Shown: positions 37,474 to 46,048, counted from the first letter of the stretch. The stretch: DNA of 64,000 nucleotides from Streptomyces rubrogriseus (GCF_027947575.1 NZ_CP116256.1:5766001-5830000), one strand, 5' to 3'. Notes: generated by a model not told the origin, from the letters alone. A program made the numbers and translations.

Positions 37474-38989
37474 CCAGCAGGCGGGCGGCGGCCCGCACGT
37501 CCGAGTCCAGCGGGCGGTCCGGGTCGACCGGGGGGATCGCGTCGGCGAGAGCCTCCAGGAGGTCCCCGCACCGGGGTGCGGTGGGGCGGCGGGCTCCGAC
37601 GTGGGCGGCCTGGCGCAGGCCGAGGGCGAGCGACCCGCACAGCAGACCGAGCAGCTCCGCCGTGTCGTGGGCGCGCAGGGCCGCCTGGGTGCCGAACGGG
37701 ACGACGTCCTGGTTGTGCAGGTTCGTCGGCAGGCTCTGCATGCCGGCCGGGGTCGCGGCGCGGCGGATCTCCGCCACGAACGCGGTGGTGGCCAGCTGCA
37801 CGCCTTGGAGACCGTGCTGCACCCCGGGCTCGGGGGCGAGCATCGGCGGCAGCCCGCCGTTGCGGGCCGGGTCCACCAGGAGGTCCAGCTGGCGTTCGGC
37901 GAGGTTGCCGAGCTGGGCGGCGACGGAGGCGAGCAGGTCGGCGGCGAACGCGGCGGGCTGCCCGAAGAAGTTCCCGCCGTGCACGGCCTTCCCCTCCCCC
38001 GCGTCGTCGGTGCCGGAGCCCGTGCCGGGAGCGGGAAAGAACAGCGGGTTGTCGCTGACCCCGGCGAGGTCCGCGGCGACGACGCCGTCGACGTGACGCA
38101 GCGCGTCCTCGGCGGCGCCCAGCAGCTGCGGGGCGCAGCGGATGCTGTACGGCTCCTGCAGCGGCCGGGTGCCGGAGGGCGTGCCGCCCGCCAGGGTGCG
38201 CCGCATCCGGCCGCCCACGTCGACGGCGCCGGGGTGGCCGTAGGCCCGCAGCAGGTCGGCGTCGAGGAAGCCGGTGTCGCAGCCGAGGAGGTCGGTCAGC
38301 AGGCAGCTGAGCGCGGTGAGCGAGCGGTGCGCGGCGCGCACGGCGTCGAGGGCCAGCGCGGTGGCCGCGGTGGTGAGGGAGGTGCCGTTGACCAGGGCGA
38401 GCGCGTCGCGTCCGTCGAGGGCGAGGGGGCGCAGTCCGGCGGCGGTCAGCGCGTCGCCGGCCGGCATCCGGTCGCCGTCCAGGTAGGCGTGGCCCCGGCC
38501 GCGCAGGGCCTGGGTGGCGTAGGCGAGCGGGATGAGGTCGCCGCTCGCGCCGACGGAGCCGTAGCGGGGGACGGCGGGGGCGAAGGTGGTGGCGAACATC
38601 GCCGCGAGCCGGTCGACCACCTCGGCCGACACGCCCGAGAGCCCCTGGGCGAGGGAGCGGGTGCGCAGCAGCAGGGCGGCGCGCACGATCCCGGGCGGGA
38701 GGTCCGGTCCCTGGCCCGCGCCGAGGTGCGCCAGGGTGTTGTCGCACTGGTCGGCGTCGTCGGTGCGGCCGGCATAGCCGACGAGGGCGCCGAAGCCGGT
38801 GTCGGCGCCGTAGATCCGGCGGTCCGTGCCGCCGGGTCCGTGCCGCAGCGCGTGGAAGAGGCGGCGCCCGCGGTCGAGGCGGGCGCGGGCCTCCTCGTCC
38901 ACCGTGACGGTGAGGGGCTGCGCCGCGCGGGGCAGGACCGCGGGGTCCAGGGGGCCGGTGAGCGGGACGGTGTCCGTGGGTGTGAGCAC
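37454..38989 (-). CDS. Aromatic amino acid ammonia-lyase, tyrosine-ammonia-lyase-like
   Basis: 511 aa from GTG 38989; TTG 38998 would add three residues. The MIO prosthetic group forms from Ala-Ser-Gly in GSVGASGDLIPLAY (~residue 145). Other family motifs: YGADTGFGAL, ALVNGTS, EPYSIRCAPQ, HGGNFFGQP and NQDVVPFG. The substrate-selectivity pair aligns to NTLAHLGAG. His-Leu here matches Tyr-specific lyases (His89-Leu90 in Rhodobacter TAL), whereas HAL has Ser-His and plant PAL Phe-Leu. Predicted reaction: L-tyrosine to p-coumarate, or a tyrosine aminomutase. No hut genes are nearby. Its promoter shares a palindrome with the divergent operon. It overlaps the convergent kinase gene by 20 nt. Confidence 0.85.
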   Translation of the reverse strand: MLTPTDTVPLTGPLDPAVLPRAAQPLTVTVDEEARARLDRGRRLFHALRHGPGGTDRRIYGADTGFGALVGYAGRTDDADQCDNTLAHLGAGQGPDLPPGIVRAALLLRTRSLAQGLSGVSAEVVDRLAAMFATTFAPAVPRYGSVGASGDLIPLAYATQALRGRGHAYLDGDRMPAGDALTAAGLRPLALDGRDALALVNGTSLTTAATALALDAVRAAHRSLTALSCLLTDLLGCDTGFLDADLLRAYGHPGAVDVGGRMRRTLAGGTPSGTRPLQEPYSIRCAPQLLGAAEDALRHVDGVVAADLAGVSDNPLFFPAPGTGSGTDDAGEGKAVHGGNFFGQPAAFAADLLASVAAQLGNLAERQLDLLVDPARNGGLPPMLAPEPGVQHGLQGVQLATTAFVAEIRRAATPAGMQSLPTNLHNQDVVPFGTQAALRAHDTAELLGLLCGSLALGLRQAAHVGARRPTAPRCGDLLEALADAIPPVDPDRPLDSDVRAAARLLVRYARP

Positions 38990-38996
38990 ACCGGGC

Positions 38997-39044
38997 AACG
39001 TAGGCCGGGGATCTCAGAGCGCTCTGAAATCCCGTGGCTACCTT
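38997..39044. promoter_or_regulatory. Symmetric divergent promoter with TCAGAG-N2-CTCTGA operator
   Basis: A perfect 14-bp palindrome, TCAGAGCGCTCTGA (39014-39027), is centred between the two start codons. Eleven bp to its left (minus strand) is -10 TACGTT (39002-38997), and eleven bp to its right is -10 TACCTT (39039-39044). The palindrome occupies the -35 region of both promoters, so one regulator should switch both. The start codons follow the -10 boxes by 7 and 8 nt, implying leaderless or nearly leaderless mRNAs. The same module occurs at 45890-45920. Confidence 0.8.
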
Positions 39045-39052
39045 CCGTGGAC

Positions 39053-40636
39053 ATGAGCCACGACTGCCATGACTACCTCATCATCGGAGCGGGCCCCGCC
39101 GGCCTGCAACTCGCCTCCTTCCTGGAGCGGGACGGCGCGGACTACGTCGTCCTGGAGCGCGGCGGCGTGCCGGGCGCGTTCTTCACGCGCTTCCCCAGGC
39201 ACCGCAACCTGATCTCGAACAACAAGGTGCACACCGGGTACGACGACCCGGAGCTGCGGCTGCGGATGGACTGGAACTCGCTGCTGAGCGACGACCCGGA
39301 GCTGGTGTTCACCCGCTACAGTCCCCGCTACTTCCCGCCCGCCGACGACCTGGTGCGCTACCTGGCGGACTTCGCCGACCGGACCGGCGTGCGGGTGCGC
39401 TACGACACCGCGGTGCGGCACGTCACCCGCGACGCCGAGGGGTTCACCGTCACCGACCGGGGCGGGACGCGGTGGCGGGCGAGGCACCTGGTGGTCGCCA
39501 CCGGCATGCCGGTGCCGAACCTGCCGTCGATCCCGGGCGTCGAACTGGCCGAGCGCTACGACACGATCGACACCGATCCGGCGGGCTACACCGACCAGCG
39601 GGTGCTGATCATCGGGCGGGGCAACTCGGCGTTCGAGACCGCCGAGAACCTGATGGAGAACGCGGCGGTCATCCACGTGGCCGGCTCGGGCTCGCTGCGC
39701 ATGGCCTGGCGGACGCACTACGTGGGGCACCTGCGGGCGGTCTACAACAACTTCCTGGACAGCTACCAGCTCAAGTCCCAGAACGCCCTCCTGGACGGCC
39801 GGGTGCAGGACATCCGGCGGGACGCGGACGGCTACCGGGTCCGGTTCGCCTTCGAGCGCAACGAGGACGTCGTCAAGGACCTGCGCTACGACCGGGTGAT
39901 CGTGGCGACCGGGTTCCGCTGCGACGTCTCGCTCTTCGACGAGACCTGCACGCCCGACCTGATGGTCGACGGCCGCTTCCCGGAGCTGACGCCCCTGAGC
40001 GAGTCGGTCAACGTGCCCGGCCTGTACTTCGCCGGGACGCTGATGCAGGGCCGGGACTTCCGGAAGGCCACGACCGGCTTCATCCACGGCTTCCGCTACA
40101 TGGTGCGGGCCCTGCACCGGGGACTGCGCCAGCGCCACCACCAGGAGCCGTGGCCCGCGACGGAGTTGGGCGACACCACGGAGCGGGCCGTGGACGCCGT
40201 GATCGGCCGGGTCAACCGGTCCTCGGCCCTGTGGCAGCAGTTCGCGGTCCTCGGCGACCTGCTCACGCTCGCCCCGGACGGCACCATGCGCTACGCCGAG
40301 GAGGTCCCGGTCGCCCATGTGCCGGACGCCGTCGGCGCGGGGGACTTCGGGGACGTCGAGGCGCACGCCGTGATCACCCTGGAGTACGGCAAGGACCACG
40401 ACCTCGTCGACCCCTTCGACGTGAGCGCCGGCCGCGGGTCCCAGTACGACGTCTCCGGGCTGGACGGCCGCTATCTGCACCCGGTCGTGCGCTGGTACCG
40501 GCAGGGCGCGTTCGTCGCCGAGCACCACCTGGCGGCGAACCTGGAGAACGAGTGGGACAGCGAGGAGTACCACCGCGCCCCGCTGCGGGCGTTCCTCGCC
40601 GCCCGGCGCGACGCGGCGGCCCCGGTGGCGCCGTGA
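39053..40636 (+). CDS. FAD-dependent oxidoreductase, FOXRED2/flavin-monooxygenase-like
   Basis: 527 aa from ATG 39053. FAD-binding GAGPAGLQLASFLE lies at the N-terminus; a second Rossmann motif (LIIGRGNSAFETAE, ~185) binds NAD(P)H. Later motifs are VIVATGFRCDVS and LYFAGTLMQGRDFRKATTGFIHG. The architecture resembles two-dinucleotide-binding flavin monooxygenases. A ~120-residue C-terminal extension is unassigned. It is the first gene of a coupled run (next start overlaps its stop, GTGA). The substrate is probably the lyase product or a derivative (inference). Confidence 0.88.
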   Translation: MSHDCHDYLIIGAGPAGLQLASFLERDGADYVVLERGGVPGAFFTRFPRHRNLISNNKVHTGYDDPELRLRMDWNSLLSDDPELVFTRYSPRYFPPADDLVRYLADFADRTGVRVRYDTAVRHVTRDAEGFTVTDRGGTRWRARHLVVATGMPVPNLPSIPGVELAERYDTIDTDPAGYTDQRVLIIGRGNSAFETAENLMENAAVIHVAGSGSLRMAWRTHYVGHLRAVYNNFLDSYQLKSQNALLDGRVQDIRRDADGYRVRFAFERNEDVVKDLRYDRVIVATGFRCDVSLFDETCTPDLMVDGRFPELTPLSESVNVPGLYFAGTLMQGRDFRKATTGFIHGFRYMVRALHRGLRQRHHQEPWPATELGDTTERAVDAVIGRVNRSSALWQQFAVLGDLLTLAPDGTMRYAEEVPVAHVPDAVGAGDFGDVEAHAVITLEYGKDHDLVDPFDVSAGRGSQYDVSGLDGRYLHPVVRWYRQGAFVAEHHLAANLENEWDSEEYHRAPLRAFLAARRDAAAPVAP

Positions 40637-41721
40637 CCCTCCGCGAGCTGCACGACGCGGCGCGCGCGGTGCTCGACCCGGTCCACTACGACTACGTGGC
40701 GGGCGGCGCGGGCGAGGAGCGCGCGCTGGCCGCCAACGCGCGGGCGTTCGACCGGTACGCGCTGCTGCCCCGGGTGCTGAGCGGCGCCACGCGGCGGGAG
40801 ACGGCCGTGGACCTGCCGGGCGCCCGGGGCGCGGCGCCGGTGGTGGTCGCGCCGACCGCGTTCCACCGGCTGCTGCACCCGGACGGGGAGCGGGCCACGG
40901 CGCGGGCCGCCGCGGCCGAGGGCGCCGTCCTGGTGACGGGCGTCGCCGCGACGACGGCGGTGCCGGCCGTCGTCGCGGCGGCCCGCGAGGCGGCGCCGGA
41001 CCCGGCGGTGTGGTTCCTGCTCTACCCGCACCCGCGCCGGGAGGTCACCGAGGCGCTGGTGCGGCGGGCCGAGGGGGCCGGCTGTACGGCCCTGGTCGTC
41101 ACCGCCGACTCGCCGCGCTTCGGCCGCCGCACCCGGGACCTGCGCAACGGGTTCGACGACCTGCCGCCCGGCTACGCGGCGGAGAACATGCGCGACCTGC
41201 CCGGTACCCCGCCGGGCACCCTCACCGACATCCCGATGCACCCGGCGGCGTCCTGGCGGGACTTCGCCGAGACGGTGGGCGCGACCTCGCTGCCCGTGTG
41301 GGTCAAGGGGGTGCTCCACCCGGCGGACGCGCGGCTGGCCGTGGAGCACGGCGCGGCGGGGGTGATCGTCTCCAACCACGGCGGCCGTCAGTGCGACAGC
41401 GCCGCGGCGTCCGTCGACTGCCTGCCCGCGGTCGTCGAGGCGGTCGCCGGTGCGGTGCCGGTCCTCCTGGACGGCGGGGTGCGCCGGGGCGGTGACGTGG
41501 CCGTCGCCCTCGCGCTGGGCGCGGCGGCCGTCGGCGTGGGGCGCCCCGTGCTGTGGGGGCTGGCGGCCGAGGGCGAGGCGGGCGTCCGTCGGGTGCTGCG
41601 GACGCTGCTCGACGAGTACGACCACACGCTCGCCCTGTGCGGCGGGCGCCGCAACGCCGATCTGAGCGCCGACATGGTCGTCCGCCAGGGCGCGGCGTGG
41701 CCGGGGGAGGCGGCGTGGTGA
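40633..41721 (+). CDS. FMN-dependent alpha-hydroxy acid oxidase/dehydrogenase
   Basis: 362 aa, GTG start overlapping the upstream stop. It is a TIM barrel of the glycolate/lactate/4-hydroxymandelate oxidase family. Active-site residues are present: Tyr in HYDYVAGGAG, Tyr in LLYPHP, Lys in VWVKGV, His and Arg in SNHGGRQ. The usual LDG after SNHGGRQ reads CDS, so substrate specificity may be unusual. It would oxidise a 2-hydroxy acid to a 2-oxo acid. It is coupled to the P450 gene (GTGA). Confidence 0.9.
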   Translation: MTLRELHDAARAVLDPVHYDYVAGGAGEERALAANARAFDRYALLPRVLSGATRRETAVDLPGARGAAPVVVAPTAFHRLLHPDGERATARAAAAEGAVLVTGVAATTAVPAVVAAAREAAPDPAVWFLLYPHPRREVTEALVRRAEGAGCTALVVTADSPRFGRRTRDLRNGFDDLPPGYAAENMRDLPGTPPGTLTDIPMHPAASWRDFAETVGATSLPVWVKGVLHPADARLAVEHGAAGVIVSNHGGRQCDSAAASVDCLPAVVEAVAGAVPVLLDGGVRRGGDVAVALALGAAAVGVGRPVLWGLAAEGEAGVRRVLRTLLDEYDHTLALCGGRRNADLSADMVVRQGAAWPGEAAW

Positions 41722-43094
41722 GCGGCACCCGGCGGCCCGCATCGTGGTGGCTGCCGCGCACCGTGGTGGCGTTGCGGGTGCGCGTCTTCGAGAAGGTCAA
41801 CGGCGACCGGGTGGTGACCCTGCCCAACGCCGCCCACGGCCCCGAGGTGTTCGAGCGGGTGTACGCCCATCCCGCGGTGAACGGCCGGAGCGCGGGCGCC
41901 AGCCTGTCCGACCTGTTCTGGTACTGGCTCGCGCCGGGTTCCGAGGTGCACCAGGAGCATCTGGAGCCCGGTGAACGCTACGACGAGGTCGCCGCGACGA
42001 CGCGGCGGATCCTCGCCGGCTCGTCCGCCGGACTCGCCGAGGCGGCCGGGCGGGCCGTCGCCGACGTACTGGACACGGTCCCGCTCACCCGTATCAGCCT
42101 GGTGCGGCTGCGGGACCTGCTCATGCCCGCCTGGGCGGCCTTCGCCTACGAGCTGGTCTTCCGCCGGCCGTGCCCGCCGCACGCCCGGGACCTGATCACC
42201 GCACACGCCGACGACGTGATCACCGCCCTCAAGTGCACCGGCCTGCGGCACCCGCGACGCCGGGCCCGGCTGACGGCGTACCTCGGCGAGCGGATCGCCG
42301 CCGGGGACGTGCCGCACCGCCTCCCGGCCTCCCTCACCCCGTCCGAGCAGGCGCTGTACCTGCAAGGGACGTTCTTCAACACGGCGGTCGTCCAGCTGTC
42401 CGAGGCGACCGCGCACGTGCTGCTCGCCCTGGCCCGCCATCCGCGGGTGCAGCACCGCCTGTCGGAACGCCCGGACGACGACCGGTACCTCGCGCACGTG
42501 ATCGACGAGACGCTGCGGCTGTACCCGCTGTTCGGGATCGCCCACCGCATCACCACCGGTGAGGTGCCGCTCGACGACACGACGGTGCTGCCCGCCGGGT
42601 CCGTGGTGTGCTTCAGCTACCCCGACTACCAGGCCACGGGCCACGAACGGCCGGGCGAGTTCGACCCGGACCGCTGGTCCGGCCCCGCGGCCAGGCGGGG
42701 CCCGTACATTCCGTTCGGGGTGGCGGCGAACCGTCCCTGCCCCGCGTGGCGCGTGTCCCCGATCGTCCTGCGCGTCGCCGTGCGCGAGGTGCTGACCCGG
42801 TTCCGGCTCGACTCGACGGCCTCGCACACCCGCTCCAACCCGCACCGCGCGCCGTGTCTGCTGATCCCTCGCGGCCTCGCCCCCGGCCGGCGCCGGCTGG
42901 CGGCCCTGCGCCGGTTCGTCCGGCTGCGGGACGGGGTGGAGGACGTCACCCGGGGCGTACGGCAGCTGGTGCTCGGCACGGTCATGGTGCTGCACGCCCG
43001 GCGGCTGCGCCCGGCGGCCCGGTACTTCGAGGAACCGCGCTCCGGACACTGTCCGGTCGCTCACCACACGCAGAGCAAGGAGAGCAACGGATGA
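41718..43094 (+). CDS. Cytochrome P450 with atypical heme and I-helix motifs
   Basis: 458 aa, GTG start overlapping the oxidase stop. The K-helix ExxR is present (DETLRLYPLFG). The heme-ligand segment reads PFGVAANRPCPAW, not FxxGxxxCxG: the Phe is one residue further from Cys, and the Gly at -4 and +2 are both Ala. The I helix (GTFFNTAVVQLSEAT) lacks the (A/G)Gx(D/E)T oxygen-activation motif. A ~60-residue Arg-rich C-terminal extension follows. It may be a non-classical P450 (isomerase, peroxygenase or lyase). No ferredoxin gene is adjacent. Stop overlaps the antiporter ATG (ATGA). Confidence 0.85.
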   Translation: MSGTRRPASWWLPRTVVALRVRVFEKVNGDRVVTLPNAAHGPEVFERVYAHPAVNGRSAGASLSDLFWYWLAPGSEVHQEHLEPGERYDEVAATTRRILAGSSAGLAEAAGRAVADVLDTVPLTRISLVRLRDLLMPAWAAFAYELVFRRPCPPHARDLITAHADDVITALKCTGLRHPRRRARLTAYLGERIAAGDVPHRLPASLTPSEQALYLQGTFFNTAVVQLSEATAHVLLALARHPRVQHRLSERPDDDRYLAHVIDETLRLYPLFGIAHRITTGEVPLDDTTVLPAGSVVCFSYPDYQATGHERPGEFDPDRWSGPAARRGPYIPFGVAANRPCPAWRVSPIVLRVAVREVLTRFRLDSTASHTRSNPHRAPCLLIPRGLAPGRRRLAALRRFVRLRDGVEDVTRGVRQLVLGTVMVLHARRLRPAARYFEEPRSGHCPVAHHTQSKESNG

Positions 43095-44353
43095 GCACCA
43101 CGGAACTGGGCCCCGCCTTCTTCCTCGCGGTCGTCGTGATCCTCGTCGTCTGCCGGGTCGTCGGACGCCTGCTGCAACTCGTCGGGCAGCCACCGGTCGT
43201 CGGGGAGATGCTCGCGGGCGTGGTCCTGGGCCCGTCGGTCCTGGGCGCGCTGCTGCCCGGCGTCGAGTCGGCCCTCTTCCCCACCGAACTGCGTCCGGTC
43301 CTCTACGTGGTGGGACAGATCGGGCTGGTGGCGTTCATGTTCCACGTCGGCTGGGACTTCCGCGCGGACCGGCTCCGGGGGGTCGCCCGGTCAGCCGGGC
43401 TGGTGTCGGCGGCGGGGCTGGTGGTGCCGATGGTGCTCGGGGTGGTGCTCATCGCCGCCGTCGGCGAACGCACCGGCGCGCTCGCCCCGGACGTGTCTCT
43501 GACGGTGTCCGGCCTGTTCGTCGGCGTCGCGCTGGCGGTGACGGCGTTCCCGATGCTGGCCAGGATCATCGCCGAACGGAACCTGGCGAAGACGCGGTTC
43601 GGCGCCCTGTCCCTCGGGGCCGGCGCGGTCGACGACGCCGCGGCCTGGGTCCTGCTCGCCGGGGTCTTCGGCATCGCGGGCGGCAGCGCCGGGAAGGTCT
43701 CGGTGGCCGTCGCCGGGGGCCTCGGTCTCATCGCGGTACTGGCCGTGGGCGTGCGGCTGCGCGACCGTACGGCGCTGCTCGCCGAGCGCACGGGTGCCGA
43801 CCAGCTGCTGCTCGCCCTCGTCGGCGTGCTGTTCCTGATCGCCTGGTACACCGACGTCATCGGGCTGTACGCGGTGTTCGGCGCGTTCAGTCTCGGCGTC
43901 GTCTTCCCCCGCTCGGAGCGGCTGGACCGCACGGTCGGGACCCTCCAGCCGGTGGGCGCGGTCTTCGTTCCGCTGTTCTTCACGTACTCGGGGCTGAACA
44001 CCGACTTCACCCTGCTGGGTTCGGGTCCGGTCCTGTTCTTCACCGCGGGGTGCGTGGTGGTCGCGGTCGTCGGCAAGTTCGGTGCCTGCTGGCTCGCCGC
44101 GCGGGCGGCGGGCGAGCCCAACCGGGTCGCCCTGCGGGTGGGGGCGCTGATGAACGCGCGCGGACTGATGCAGCTGGTCGCCCTCAACCTGGGGCTCGCG
44201 GCGGGGATCGTGACGCAGGCGATGTTCAGCGCCCTGGTGGTGGTCGCCATCACGACGACCGTGATGGCGACGCCGCTGCTGGCCCTGCTGGACCGGCGGG
44301 ACCGGGTGCGCGCCGGTCGTCCGCGGGAGGCCGTCGCCGTGGGCGGCCGGTGA
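43091..44353 (+). CDS. CPA2-family cation/proton antiporter
   Basis: 420 aa, 12-13 TM helices, no C-terminal RCK domain. Family motifs: QPPVVGEMLAGVVLGPSVLG and GAVDDAAAWVLL, with the ion-binding Asp pair. Similar antiporters occur in natural-product clusters and are thought to support export or resistance. It is the last gene of the coupled four-gene run and ends in a palindromic terminator shared with the ligase gene. Confidence 0.9.
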   Translation: MSTTELGPAFFLAVVVILVVCRVVGRLLQLVGQPPVVGEMLAGVVLGPSVLGALLPGVESALFPTELRPVLYVVGQIGLVAFMFHVGWDFRADRLRGVARSAGLVSAAGLVVPMVLGVVLIAAVGERTGALAPDVSLTVSGLFVGVALAVTAFPMLARIIAERNLAKTRFGALSLGAGAVDDAAAWVLLAGVFGIAGGSAGKVSVAVAGGLGLIAVLAVGVRLRDRTALLAERTGADQLLLALVGVLFLIAWYTDVIGLYAVFGAFSLGVVFPRSERLDRTVGTLQPVGAVFVPLFFTYSGLNTDFTLLGSGPVLFFTAGCVVVAVVGKFGACWLAARAAGEPNRVALRVGALMNARGLMQLVALNLGLAAGIVTQAMFSALVVVAITTTVMATPLLALLDRRDRVRAGRPREAVAVGGR

Positions 44354-44358
44354 CCGGG

Positions 44359-44384
44359 GACCGGCCGGACCGGTCCGGCCGGTC
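44359..44384. terminator. 26-bp perfect palindrome between convergent genes
   Basis: Bases 44359-44384 are an exact palindrome (starting GACCGGCC, centre 44371/44372). It begins 6 nt after the antiporter stop and touches the ligase stop codon. It would serve both transcripts. Confidence 0.65.
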
Positions 44385-45846
44385 AAGTCCCCCGCGCCAG
44401 CCGCCGCTTGTCCGGCTTCCCGGCGGCGGTGAGCGGCACCTCGTCGATGACGGTCAGGCGCGTCGGCGCGCAGGCCTCGCCCAGCCGCGCCGCCACCAGC
44501 GCGCGCAGGTCGTCGAGAGCGGGTACGCGCCCGGCCGTGGGGACGACGAAGGCGTGCACGGCCTCCCCCGTGGCGTCGTCGGGCACGGCGACGACGTACG
44601 CCTCCATCACCGCCGGGTGGCGGGCGAGCAGTCGCTCGATGGGACCGGCGTAGTGCACGTTGGCGTCGACGATGACCACGTCCCGGATGCGTCCCGAGAG
44701 CCACAGCCTGCCCCGGGCGTCGAGACTCCCGAGGTCCCGCGTGCGGACCCAGCCGTCCACGAACACCTCGTCACTGAGCGCGGGCTGCCCCCAGTACCCG
44801 GCACCCTGCGAGGGGGTGCGGACGAAGATCTCCCCCTCGGTGCCGGCCGGGACGGGGCGGCCGGAGGGTCCCCGGACCTCCAGGTCGACGGGCGGTACGC
44901 CGAGCGAGCCGGGCGGGTCGGCGGGCGTGGCCATGGAGATCATGCCGGTCTCGGTCTGTCCGTACCCGTGGAAGACGACCGGGCCGAGCACCTGCGCGGC
45001 CTCGCGCGCCCGGGCCGGTTCCAGCGGCGAGCCGGAGACCATGAGCGCGCGCAGGCCACCGAGATCGGCGGGCGCGGAACGCAGCTCCGTCACGAGCCGG
45101 TTCAGCCGCCCGACCGTGATGACGCTCGCGGTCGCCCGGTGCCGCACGAGGGCCCCGGGGAGGTCCGGCGGGTCGGCGGAGACCAGGACGCCGCCGGCGG
45201 CGAGTGCGAGCAGGCCGTACTCGAGCATCACCTGGCTGGCCAGGGTCCCGAAGACCAGGAACCGGTCCAGTCGGCCCGCCAGTTCCCGGACCGCCGGCGG
45301 CCAGTCCCGCGGCCGCAGCGCCCAGGCCGCCGTCATCGCCTCGTACGTCTGGGCACACGCCTTGGGAACGCCGGTGCTGCCGCTGGTGTGGATGAGCCGG
45401 GCGACGTCCTTCGGCCGGGCCGGGACGCGGGGCCGCAGACCGTCGTCGGGCGCCGCGAGCAGCTCGTCGAGCGGCAGGACGGCCCCAGGTGGCCGGAGGT
45501 CCGTTCCGCCCGGTGCGCCGGACCGGTCCGTGACCGTGACCGCGACCTCGGCGTCCCGCAGCAGGGCCGCACGCTGGTGGTCCGTCATGCCGGGCCGTAC
45601 GCCGACGACGCGGGCTCCGACGGTGTACGCGGCGATGACGGCGGCGAAGGCCTCCGGGCCGACGCCGAGCAGCAGGGCCAGGCCGCGGCCCGGCCCGACG
45701 CCGTGCTGCCGCAGGGCGGCCGCCACCCGCCGGGTCATGCCGAGCAGGTGCCGTCCGCTCACCTCCCGGCCGTCGTGCTCGAAGACCGTGCGGTCGCCCG
45801 CCGCGTCGAGGAGGTCGAGGACCGCACCGGGGAACTGTTCCGTCAT
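44383..45846 (-). CDS. AMP-forming acyl-CoA synthetase / acyl-adenylating ligase
   Basis: 487 aa, ANL superfamily. Motif A3 is HTSGSTGVPKACAQT, A5 is HGYGQTETG, A7-A8 is GWVRTRDLG...SGRIRDVV, and the catalytic Lys of A10 is in PLTAAGKPDK. There is no carrier-protein domain. It should activate a carboxylic acid as adenylate and transfer it to CoA or an amine. In this cluster p-coumarate or a derived aryl acid is the natural candidate (inference). Its promoter carries the same palindrome module as the lyase and the oxidoreductase. Confidence 0.88.
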   Translation of the reverse strand: MTEQFPGAVLDLLDAAGDRTVFEHDGREVSGRHLLGMTRRVAAALRQHGVGPGRGLALLLGVGPEAFAAVIAAYTVGARVVGVRPGMTDHQRAALLRDAEVAVTVTDRSGAPGGTDLRPPGAVLPLDELLAAPDDGLRPRVPARPKDVARLIHTSGSTGVPKACAQTYEAMTAAWALRPRDWPPAVRELAGRLDRFLVFGTLASQVMLEYGLLALAAGGVLVSADPPDLPGALVRHRATASVITVGRLNRLVTELRSAPADLGGLRALMVSGSPLEPARAREAAQVLGPVVFHGYGQTETGMISMATPADPPGSLGVPPVDLEVRGPSGRPVPAGTEGEIFVRTPSQGAGYWGQPALSDEVFVDGWVRTRDLGSLDARGRLWLSGRIRDVVIVDANVHYAGPIERLLARHPAVMEAYVVAVPDDATGEAVHAFVVPTAGRVPALDDLRALVAARLGEACAPTRLTVIDEVPLTAAGKPDKRRLARGT

Positions 45847-45889
45847 GGCGCTCCTTCACGAGACCGGTTGACCGCACACCACCGGCCGG

Positions 45890-45920
45890 ACGCTAACGGC
45901 GCGGTATCAGAGGACTCTGA
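45890..45920 (-). promoter_or_regulatory. Ligase promoter with TCAGAG-N2-CTCTGA operator
   Basis: TCAGAGGACTCTGA (45907-45920) is followed on the minus strand by an 11-nt spacer (45906-45896) and -10 TAGCGT (45895-45890). Geometry and half-sites are identical to the divergent promoter at 38997-39044. The transcript would have a ~38-nt leader with GGAG before ATG 45846. Confidence 0.8.
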
Positions 45921-45960
45921 GACGCGGCCCCGCCCGGACCCGCCCACGACGGCGCGGGCC

Positions 45961-45988
45961 GGCGCACGCACCTTCGGGTGCGTACGCC
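45961..45988. terminator. UUCG-loop hairpin downstream of the LPMO gene
   Basis: A 12-bp stem with one mismatch (45961-45972 / 45977-45988) is closed by TTCG, 60 nt after the LPMO stop. The following ~40 bases are GGCCCGG low-complexity sequence. Confidence 0.65.
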
Positions 45989-46048
45989 GCCCGGGCCCGG
46001 GCCCGGACCCGGGGCCGGGGCCGGGGCCGAGCTGGAGCCGTACGGCTC

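Noticed and set aside
37454..38989. Calling the lyase hutH (histidase)
   Set aside because: The selectivity position is His-Leu and not Ser-His, and there are no other histidine-utilisation genes nearby.
37601..39052. Apparent 480-codon N-terminal extension of the FAD oxidoreductase
   Set aside because: It is antisense to the ammonia-lyase gene, is low-complexity Gly/Arg/Val sequence, and the FAD motif begins right after ATG 39053, which has its own promoter.
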